From Tiliqua scincoides (taxonomy: Eukaryota > Chordata > Lepidosauria > Squamata > Scincidae): 64,000 nt of DNA. The stretch is taken from assembly GCF_035046505.1 (NCBI RefSeq), contig NC_089823.1:224834604-224898603 (forward strand), read 5' to 3'. The notes beneath the pieces were generated by a model that was not told the origin of the DNA, searched no databases, and saw only the letters and a list, made by a program, of their open reading frames with translations. Of this stretch, positions 32,885 through 42,100 are shown piece after piece. Each line of letters starts with the position of its first letter. Within the stretch, counting starts at the first letter, position 1. Both the position numbers and the translations under genes were made by a program.

Positions 32885-33010
32885 GGGGACGTGGCACGCG
32901 CCTCTGTGTCCAGCTCAGCCCCGGGGATGACACTGCGCCTGCGCCCCTACACTTCCAGCTCTCCGGAATCCGGGTAAGAAGGGGCGCACCACCCACCTTG
33001 ACCCGCAGAG
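32700..33010. promoter_or_regulatory. CpG-rich bidirectional promoter, LRRC34/LRRIQ4
   Basis: This is the most CpG-dense stretch near the genes (GGCCGCGCG, GGGCGCGCGCC, CCCGGGCGGCGG). It covers the LRRC34 first exon and no TATA box is visible. Three GTTGCC words occur in 60 bp: minus strand at 32829-32834 and 32852-32857, plus strand at 32877-32882. The last extends to GTTGCCATGGGGAC, 12 of 14 bases of the RFX X-box palindrome used by many ciliary genes. A donor-like CCGG|GTAAGAA on the plus strand at 32973/32974 could end a noncoding first exon of LRRIQ4. Start sites were not located. Confidence 0.6.
32849..32884 (-). CDS. LRRC34: LRRC34 coding exon 1 (start), alternative donors
   Basis: ATG at 32884-32882 encodes [12 protein letters not shown] up to a donor CAG|GTAGGC, which joins exon 2 in phase 0. 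A stronger-looking donor, CAG|GTGAGC at 32802/32801, would lengthen the exon. Read in that form, the upstream ATG ends at a stop two bases before the exon 2 ATG. Initiation at 32884 is therefore probable but not settled. The -3 base is C, which is weak. Confidence 0.5.
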
Positions 33011-33312
33011 AGCAGCCTTGGAGCCCCTGCTGTCGTGTCTCCCGGTGGCAGCAGCGCCTTCTGCATTGCACAGGGAGAAAAGCTGCATCCTTGCAAAGCT
33101 TGGACTGCAAGGTGCCCTTCTTGCCAATGTGATGAGCAGCAAGCACAGGGGGACCTCCTTGCACTGGCTGCTCACCAGGGTGTGTAGTTTGTTCAGAACC
33201 AACTTTCAGTGCCAAAGCTCCGCCTGTCCTAATGCTGAACAAGTCAAAGTCAAGGGTGCCGCTGAGCATGTGCAGAATGCACCGCGCCTTCATGGATCAG
33301 TTCCCACAACTC

Positions 33313-33625
33313 CAGGGTGACCAGATGTCATAACCGCAAAAGAGGACCAGGCACCCCGAAACGTTGGACATCCAAGAAAAACGTCGGACAGGACAAAATC
33401 AAAGCCAAAAACACTCATGTATTGATTTCATGGGGTTAAATTAAACACTATATTATTTATTATTCAATTTAAAACGATAATACATGATTTGTTAAATATA
33501 AGAAGGCTATGCGCCACCTGCAGGGGCCCCCATACAGAGAAAACGAGGGCATTTAAGTTCTTTTCCAGGACACAAGGCTAAATAAGAGGACTTGTCCTAG
33601 AAAAAGAGGACATCTGGTCACCCTG
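33313..33625. mobile_element. hAT-like element with exact TIRs
   Basis: Ends CAGGGTGACCAGATGTC and GACATCTGGTCACCCTG are perfect 17-bp inverted repeats. Target duplication is CACAACTC (33305-33312) and CAGAACTC (33626-33633). The 313-bp element has no transposase. Its 3' end appears in the array at 31884-32370. Confidence 0.85.
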
Positions 33626-33814
33626 CAGAACTCCCACATGCACAACTCAGACCCACATGTCTGAGTCTAGAGACAAGTGCTCTGAGGTTGAGAGAGGCTG
33701 TGACTTCTGATTCCTATTTGGAAAGTGGGCCACTGGGTAGAAGGACAGTAACATGAAATGTTGGGACAGTATGTCTGTTCGTCCCTGCGTTGCTGTGTTT
33801 TCTCAGACTTTCCA

Positions 33815-34006
33815 AGCAGTGGTTTAGCTAGAGAGGGTGCAAAGCACTAAGTTTTGCAGGCACTTGAATGTGCCGTACAAGCAGCCCCTCCCCCTTCTCT
33901 TCGGAGCCTTTCTATGGGAGCAAAATGGAGGCATTTCACTTGCATGGTGTGTTCAGGCACCTGCAAAACTTAGTGCTTTGCACCCCCTCTAGCTATGCCA
34001 CAGATG
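33815..34006. mobile_element. long-TIR MITE (D family)
   Basis: Left arm TTTAGCTAGAGAGGGTGCAA and AGCACTAAGTTTTGCAGG, right arm CCTGCAAAACTTAGTGCT and TTGCACCCCCTCTAGCTA: inverted repeats of about 60 bp. A second copy at 49871-50231 is split by an A-family insert. Confidence 0.75.
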
Positions 34007-34265
34007 TTGTACAGTGCCATATCTAGTTTGACCATTAGGACCAAAGTACATGTTCGGTAAAACATTGTAATGATATAGGTAGAGGCTCAATTTTACATCC
34101 ATGCAACAGCCACAAGGGCTGTGGTTCAGACTGGGACTGTGGCACTGAGGTAGAAGGCATTTAACCCTTTTCATCCATATTGTTTTCCTGCAGAAAATCA
34201 CTATATAACTCCAAAAAGTGCTATTGTAACAAGGGGTCCAAAAGTACACATAGGTTTACAGCCTA

Positions 34266-34362
34266 AAGCTGCAATCCTAACCACACTTTCTGAGAGTAAG
34301 CCCATTGAATAAAATAGGACTTACTTCTGAGTAGATCTGGTTAGGACTGTGCCCCAAGTCTT
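34266..34362. mobile_element. B-family short TIR element
   Basis: Reads GCAATCCTAACCACACTTTC ... ACTTACTTCTGAGTAGATCT ... GGTTAGGACTGTG, the standard B layout. Confidence 0.65.
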
Positions 34363-34394
34363 ATTGAACACAATAGGCTTACTTCAGTTTTCAT

Positions 34395-34563
34395 CATTGT
34401 TAAAAGTCTAGATGTATAACATGTCTCCAAATGCATTCGCATATCATGGTAGCATCAAGTCAAATATATTAAAAATAAAATATTGAAATGAATGGGGACC
34501 CACCTGAAAATGGCTTGTGACCCACCTGGTGGGTCCCAACCCACAGTTTGAGAAACACTGCTC
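34395..34563. mobile_element. hAT-like E-family fragment
   Basis: Right half of the E family: TGAATGGGGACCCACCTG, TGGTGGGTCCCAACCCAC and AGTTTGAGAAACACTG. The left end is missing. Confidence 0.6.
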
Positions 34564-34569
34564 TAGGGC

Positions 34570-35225
34570 ACACCTTTTTCTTCTACCCTATTTTTCTCCT
34601 CCTTTCCCTACTGATACCTGGGAAGATGAGCCTATCTCGAAGCTGAAGCTGAAGCTGGAGTCAGCAGCCATGGTGGGATTATTATGATATCGGAGGTAGA
34701 GGTGAGCTCATCAGCCTCTTCTTGGCCTCTCTTCTCACCAATCCTTTCTTCTCCTCTTGGTGCCTGCCTACTGGAGGCCAGACAGTGATTTTATGACATC
34801 AGAGGTATGTAAACAAATAATCTTCACTCCCTGTTTGAAAGGTTCGGTTGGTTCTGCAAACTCAGAGAGCCCCATGGAATGTGACAGTTGTTTCAGAATT
34901 CAGGCAGAAACTGTCAACGGGCCAAGCCAACAAAAATAACAAACCGTAGATGTCACCTACTTTCTGTGCTAATCCTCTCTGCTCCAGAATATGCCAATAT
35001 TCCCTGCTCTCTCTTTTTTTGTCCTGACAGAAAAGGACATTTGTGGCCCTCATAACATATCTTGCTCTCGTAACATGTACTTCCACATGACTGGATGTGA
35101 TATATAATCAGAGCCTGAATCATTTTCAAATGAAGAACAAAAGTGCTGTGAATGGGGGCAATCGGGAACAAGCCATCTTGGAAAGGGGCAAAATGAGTGG
35201 CTTATGCCTTAATTTGAAGAGCAGT
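34570..35225. other. intergenic, nothing recognised
   Basis: Between the LRRC34/LRRIQ4 promoter and LRRIQ4 exon 1. No repeat or exon identified; short frames only. Confidence 0.4.
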
Positions 35226-35230
35226 TAGTA

Positions 35231-35408
35231 AGGCCCAAATCCTAACCAACTTTCCAGCACTGCCATAGCTGTGCTGATGGGGTGTGTGCTGCATCCTGCA
35301 GTTGGGTGGCAATCACGGAGGCCTCCTCAAAGTAAGAGTATGTTTTCTTACTTTGGAGCTACATTGCCCTTACCTCGGTGCTGGAAAGTTGGTTAGGACA
35401 GCACCCTG
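35231..35408. mobile_element. A-family MITE
   Basis: Ends GGCCCAAATCCTAACCAA and TTGGTTAGGACAGCACCC with the core GGTGTGTGCTGCATCCTGCA. Confidence 0.65.
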
Positions 35409-35458
35409 AATGTCTTTAGGATCAAGGCAGAAGTGATACTTTTGGTGTAGTCCTTAGG

Positions 35459-35692
35459 CCAGCCATTTCCAACCACTGTGCCATGGTACACTGGTGTGCT
35501 GCGACTAGTCTCCAGGTATGCTGCAGAAGTTTGGAGGACGGTCATATATTAGTAGAGCCGATGGGGATGTGAACCCTCCCCCCCACCAGCAGCATGGTGT
35601 GCCTTGTCAATTGTCAAGAAACTGATGGTGTGCCTTGACCATTTGTGCCTTGTCAGTGTGCCGCAAGATGAAAAAGGTTTGAAAATGGCTGC
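35459..35692. mobile_element. hAT-like element (F family)
   Basis: Carries CATTTCCAACCACTGTGCCA at one end and GATGAAAAAGGTTTGAAAATG at the other, with GTGCCTTGTCAATTGTCAAG inside. Other copies lie at 45785-45860 (fragment), 47695-48728 and 51352-51590. Confidence 0.6.
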
Positions 35693-36044
35693 CATAGGCC
35701 TTTGGCTGTTGTATACCATGGTGAGTAACCACTCAGTGAATGGTTGCCTATATCCCTCCTTTGTGATGAACTTGTTTCAACAATACCACTTCAGAGGTCT
35801 GTACAAGTGCACAATGAGGCATGTGTTACTAATTGGGATTGGATGTATGGAATATAACTTGCCAGTCTTAAAAGATTACATTGGCTCTTCTTGCAAGCCA
35901 ATATAAATCTGTTTCAAAGTCTAAGACACCAATTTTAAAGCCCGAAGTAACCAGCAACCAGGCTACCTTACAGAGGACCTCATCCTGCCTGACCCTGTCC
36001 AGTTATGTTCTTCTTTGGAGGCCCTTCTTTGGGTACCCCAGCCT

Positions 36045-36990
36045 TCAGAGAGTATTAAATTTATTTATTTCAAAGGTTTTTATCCTGCCTTTCCTCTGCC
36101 TGAGCACATGCCCAAGGTGGCTTACAATTTATAGCTAAAATATACAATTTATTAAAACAATGAATTTTTTAAAAAAAACCAATCGGAGGAGGGCAAAAAC
36201 TATTTCCAATCAAGGATCTGCTTTAGAGGCACAGGAAACAGACAACCCATCACCCAAACAATAGACAAAACGAAAAGGTTTTGAGCCCTCGTTGAAACAC
36301 TATGAGGGAGGGGGTAGTAGAGAGTTCCATAATTGTGGTGCCACTATCGAAAAGGCTCACCCCCATACCACCAATCCCCTGAGAGAAAGGCACTTGCAGG
36401 AAAGCCCCCTCAGATGACCTAAGAGGGTGGGCTGGAATATATGGAAGGAGGTGGTCCCTCAGATAACCTGGCTCCAAACTGTGAAGGGCTTTAAAGGTCA
36501 ATACCAGCATCTTGAATTGGACCCGGAAGCAAATGGGCAGCCAGTGCAGTCACCAAAGCAGCAGTCTGACAGAATCAAATCACCTAGCTCCAGTAACCAC
36601 CCTGGCTGCTGCATTCTACACTTATTGCAGCTTCCAAACCATCTTCAAGGGCAACCCCATGTAGCATGCGTTACAGTAATCCAGTCTAGAAGTCACTAGG
36701 GCATGGACCACTGTGGTCAGGTCCGATTGACTCAAGTAAGGCCTCAGCTGGCACACCAGCCAAAGCTGGGCAAATGCACCCCTGGCCACTGCTGCCACCC
36801 GGCTCTCCAGGGAAAGCTGTGAGTCCAGGAGCATCCCCAAACTGCACAACTGCTCTTGCAGGGGGAATGTAACCTCATCTAGATGAACAGAGACACATGA
36901 GAGGGCCTTTAAGTAATGGCACCGCAACTCTGGAACACTTTCCTCAGGGAGGCTCAGCTGGCATTGAACCTGATGTCTTTGTGATGTCAC
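36045..36990 (-). mobile_element. L2-like LINE 3' fragment
   Basis: The minus strand encodes, in two or more frames, the C-terminal part of an L2-type protein: LGMLLDSQLSLESRVAAVAR and HALVTSRLDYCNACYMGLPL (36990-36622), then TFKALHSLEPGYLRDHLLPY and IPAHPLRSSEG (36510-36250). The 3' end near 36060-36130 holds the L2-like tail (CTGCCTTTCCTCTGCC, AAGGTGGCTTACAA). It is frameshifted and old. Confidence 0.75.
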
Positions 36991-37381
36991 GTGAACCTTT
37001 TATTCACTGAAGTATTTTAGGGTGAAATCAGTGTATTGTTTTAAATTCATAGCTTGAACCATTGCACTTTTTAAAAAAAAGTAAGCATGGAGGGCTCAAT
37101 GATTGGAACCATGGAATGGGAGAAGGGGTTTTTTTTTGCTGTTACTGTGGTCCCAATCTGAATCAGGGGCCCTGCATGTGGTATTTACTCTGGGAGGAAG
37201 CTCCCATTGGTACCAAGAGGATCTTCTTCCCAAAGGGAAATAGCAAACACATGGGTGTGTGTGTGTGTGTACATAACATGAAGGCAAAGCCCCTTCACCA
37301 TCAATGCAGTCTCAATCTGAATCATTTGAGCTATTCTCATTTCATTTGAACCACCATGGGTGGCTCAAACTATGCCTTTGT

Positions 37382-37550
37382 GGGCCCAATTCTATCCAGT
37401 TTTCCAGTGCCGGTGCTGCTGTTCCACTGCTTCCTGTGTTGGGGAGGCAGTCACAGAGACCTTCTCAAGGTACGGGAACATTATTTCCCTTACCTCAGGG
37501 CTGTATTGTGGCTGTACCGGTGTTGAAAGTTGGATAGGATTGGGCCCTAA
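37382..37550. mobile_element. A-family MITE
   Basis: Ends GGGCCCAATTCTATCCAG and GTTGGATAGGATTGGGCCC are well-kept inverted copies; the copy is slightly shortened in its core. Confidence 0.7.
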
Positions 37551-38014
37551 GTCATGGGTAGTTTGATCTTTAGAATTTGTGTTTTTTAAATGTTATTTTA
37601 ATCTGACTTCTATTGTCTCTTTGCTGCCCTTTTTGACTTTGGGATGTTCTATGTATTTTTAAAACCTAACATACATAAAACATATGTTGGCCATATGAAC
37701 ATATGTTAGAACATATCATAAGCTGGCCACTCTGAGAGGCGTTTGTCTGATAAAGCAAGACAGAAATGTTCCAAGTCAATAAATTAACCTTAAGGACAGG
37801 GGCTTATCCTGGGGCAAGGGAGCAAATGTTCCTTTACAAGGCTTCCCAAGGACAAAATCCCCACATGGGATTCTGTGGCGCCCTAGCTGGTGCTTATGCA
37901 TCTCCATACAGGGGTGTGATGGTGCATTGGGCTGTCCATTTTGCTTCTTCTCAGGAATATCTGCAAAAGTTTCCAAAGTCTTTCTTCTTTTTTGTAGTCT
38001 AAACTAGGTCCACA

Positions 38015-39154
38015 ATGGTTGATAATCCTCAGCAGTCGTACTCCAGCAAAACAAACATTCTCGTCTCTGAAGCAGATGCCACCATTCTCAGCAATGACAC
38101 TGTTCCAATGGTACAAGTAGAAGAAACAGCTAAAGCAGAACAGGTCATAGCAGTGGTAGAAGGAACAGATGTAGAAGAGGAGGTTTTTGTGCCTGTGCAG
38201 ACAGCAGACCGAATCTTTTTTGTTGATCTAGCCAACAAGAAACTGACAACTATCCCATGGCAAGTTTTTGACCTGGAAGACACAGAGGAATTGCATTTGG
38301 AGAGAAATATGATCAAGAGCATCCCAGGAAGTATCAGTCGGTTTAAGAATGTGAAGGTCCTTTATCTGAACAAGAACAACATAGAAGTCATCTGTGAGGA
38401 ATTTGGAGAACTGAAATCCCTACTGAGTTTGGATTTAAGCAGTAACCCACTTGATCCCAGTTCACTGAATATCATCAGTAAATTGAGGGCGCTTTGTCAG
38501 CTCAGGTTATATGATGTAAACCTGGTTGACTTTCCAGTAGAAATCTGCAAACACCTCCATCATCTGGAGCTGCTTGGACTCTCTACCAATAACCTAAGTT
38601 GCCTTCCAAAGGAAATAGTTAATTTGGCCAAGCTGAAAGAGATTTATCTTCAGAAGAATAGATTTGAAATTTTCCCCCCAGAAATTTGCCATCTTTATAA
38701 TCTGGAGATAATAGATCTGGAAAAGAATAATTTAAACCTCATACCTGATGAGATTGCCTCCCTGGCAAATTTAACACAGTTCTTTGTTGCAAACAACAAG
38801 CTGGGTTCTGTGCCCGATATGTTGAGTAAGTGTGTGAAACTGTCTGTCCTCGATTTGTCCCACAATCTTATTTACAAGCTCCCTAGAAGTTTAAAAGAAC
38901 TGGTTGAAATGAAGGAATTTGGACTGTCTGGGAATAACTTGGCTCATTTTCCACGCCAGATTCGTTGCTGGAAGTCACTCATTGTGGTTTACATGAAAAA
39001 CTGTGCCTTGGACATGGTTCATCCTTCTTTGGCCAGGCTAACCAATATGAAGTTATTAGACCTAAGTGAAAATCTCCTGATGGAGTTTCCGACAGAGATT
39101 TGTGTGATGGAATATCTAGAGGCATTGTTACTGGATGATAATCAGATATGTGAG
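38015..39154 (+). CDS. LRRIQ4: LRRIQ4 coding exon 1
   Basis: The exon starts at 37998 after TTTTTTGTAG, and ATG is at 38015. It encodes 380 residues covering the acidic N-terminus and most LRRs, up to LLLDDNQICE, with donor GAG|GTATGG. The open frame runs on to 39262 into the intron; that extension (VWISHVSVS...) is not LRR and is read-through. Confidence 0.95.
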
Positions 39155-42100
39155 GTATGGATAAGTCATGTATCTGTATCAGTAACTAGAGTGAACTCAA
39201 ATGCAGTTGTTAGAATGTGTTCTGATGCATTTTTGTTTTCAGTGTCAACAAGGCTGGTCTAAGTTTGCTACTGCTTGAGAGGTTGCATGCCAGATGCTGA
39301 CTCTATTACCTGTTGATGTACCAATCAAAGAAGGTGACAGAGTGGACAAGGGAGTGTGGAGGAGTGGAGAATGGTTAGACAGAGCAGCAATTTTATCATT
39401 GTTAAAAGCATATCTATAGGTGCCTGTGACAAGTATAGATCAGAAACATTTCCCCAAATGCAGTCAAATACCATGGTAGCATCAAGTCTAACATATTAAA
39501 AATAAAATACTGAAATGAATGGGGACCCACCTGAAATTGGCTCACGACCCACCTAGCGGGTCCTGGCCCACAGTTTGAGAAACACTGATATAAATTACTA
39601 GCACCAGCTACATTCTTTTGCCAGAAGCTTAAATATTGTTTCTCTTCTATATGGGACATTCTGTGATCTTTCTTAGAAAGAGAGCACATGCAAAGTTTTG
39701 ACCCAGGCAGCTTCTTGGCCTCACTATGTTATTTCCAAACCCATAAGAACATAAGAACATAAGAACAGCCCCACTGGATCAGGCCATAGGCCCATCTAGT
39801 CCAGCTTCCTGTATCTCACAGCGGCCCACCAAATGCCCCAGGGAGCACACCAGATAACAAGAGACCTCATCCTGGTGCTCTCCCCTACATCTGGCATTCT
39901 GACTTAACCCATTCCTAAAATCAGGAGGTTGCGCATACACATCATGGCTTGTACCCCATAATGGATTTTTCCTCCAGAAACTCGTCCAATCCCCTTTTAA
40001 AGGCGTCTAGGCTAGACGCCAGCACCACATCCTGTGGCAAGGAGTTCCACAGACCGACCACGCGCTGAGTAAAGAAATATTTTCTTTTGTCTGTCCTAAC
40101 CCGCCCAACAATCAATTTTAGTGGATGTCCCCTGGTTCTGGTATTATGTGAGAGTGTAAAGAGCATCTCCCTATCCACTCTGTCCATCCCCTGCATAATT
40201 TTGTATGTCTCAATCATGTCCCCCCTCAAGCGTCTCTTTTCTAGGCTGAAGAGGCCCAAACGCCGTAGCCTTTCCTCATAAGGAAGGTGCCCCAGCCCCG
40301 TAATCATCTTAGTCGCTCTCTTTTGCACCTTTTCCATTTCCACTATGTCTTTTTTGAGATGCGGCGACCAGAACTGGACACAATACTCCAGGTGTGGCCT
40401 TACCATAGATTTGTACAACGGCATTATAATACTAACCGTTTTGTTCTCAATACCCTTCCTAATGATCCCAAGCATAGAATTGGCCTTCTTCACTGCTGCC
40501 GCACATTGGGTCGACACTTTCATCGACCTGTCCACCACCACCCCAAGATCTCTCTCCTGATCTGTCACAGACAGCTCAGAACCCATCAGCCTATATCTAA
40601 AGTTTTGATTTTTTGCCCCAATGTGCATGACTTTACACTTACTGACATTGAAGCGCATCTGCCATTTTGCTGCCCATTCTGCCAGTCTGGAGAGATCCTT
40701 CTGGAGCTCCTCACAATCACTTCTGGTCTTTACCACTCGGAAAAGTTTGGTGTCATCTGCAAACTTAGCCACTTCACTGCTCAACCCTGTCTCCAGGTCA
40801 TTTATGAAGAGGTTGAAAAGCACCGGTCCCAGGACAGATCCTTGGGGCACACCGCTTTTCACCTCTCTCCATTGTGAAAATTGCCCATTGACACCCACTC
40901 TCTGCCTCCTGGCCTCCAACCAGTTCTCAATCCAGGAGAGGACCTGTCCTCTAATTCCCTGACTGTGGAGTTTTTTCAGTAGCCTTTGGTGAGGGACCGT
41001 GTCAAACGCCTTCTGAAAGTCCAGATATATAATGTCCACGGGTTCTCCCGCATCCACATGCCTGTTGACCTTTTCAAAGAATTCTATAAGGTTCGTGAGG
41101 CAAGACTTACCCTTACAGAAGCCATGCTGACTCTCCCTCAGCAAGGCCTGTTCGTCTATGTGTTTTGAGATCCTATCTTTGATGAGGCATTCCACCATCT
41201 TACCCGGTATAGATGTTAGGCTGACCGGCCTATAGTTTCCCGGGTCCCCCCTCTTTCCCTTTTTAAAAATAGGCGTGACATTTGCTATCCTCCAATCTTC
41301 TGGCACCGTGGCCGTTTTGAGGGACAAGTTGCATACCTTAGTCAAGAGATCTGCAACTTCATTCTTCAATTCCTTAATAACCCTTGGGTGGATGCCATCA
41401 GGGCCCGGTGACTTATTGATCTTTAATTTATCAATGAGGTCTGAAACATCTTCTCTTTTAACCTCTATCTGACTTAACTCCTCGGTTAGGAGGGGCCGTT
41501 TGGGCAGCGGTATCTGCCCGAGGTCTTCTGCCGTGAAGACAGATGCAAAGAACTCATTTAATTTCTCTGCCATCTCTAAGTCTCCTTTTATCTCCCCTTT
41601 CCCTCCCTCACCATCCAGAGGGCCAACCGCTTCTCTGGCGGGTTTCCTGCTTCTAACATATTTGAAGAAGCTTTTATTATTCCCCTTAATGTTGCTGGCC
41701 ATGCGTTCCTCATAGTCTCGCTTGGCCTCCCCTATCACCTTCTTACATTTCTTTTGCCACAGTTTATGTTCCTTTTTATTCTCTTCATTAGGGCAAGACT
41801 TCCATTTACGGAAGGAAGCTTCCTTGCCCTTCACAGCCTCTCTAACTTGGCTGGTTAGCCATGCGGGCACTCTCCTGGATTTAGTGGAACCCTTCTTTCT
41901 TTGCGGTATACACCTCTGCTGGGCCTCTATTACTGTTGTTTTAAGCAGCCTCCATGCACTCTGGAGAGATTGGACTCTTTTTACCCTCCCTTTCAACCTC
42001 CTTCTAACCAGCCTCCTCATTTGAGGGAAGTCCGCCCGTCGGAAGTCAAGGGTTTTTGTTAGAGATTTGCCTGGTATTCTTCCCCCAACGTGCAGGTCAA

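Noticed and set aside
32595-33293. 232-codon frame on the minus strand across the CpG region
   Set aside because: It runs through the LRRC34 exon 1 donor and the promoter, has no recognisable family, and is explained by CpG-rich, stop-poor sequence.
39155-39262. C-terminal extension of LRRIQ4 exon 1
   Set aside because: The GAG|GTATGG donor, the phase-0 match with the exon at 47280 and the loss of LRR pattern show this is intron.
40287-40877. 196-codon plus-strand frame and similar frames across 39942-43861
   Set aside because: They are antisense shadows of the CR1 ORFs.
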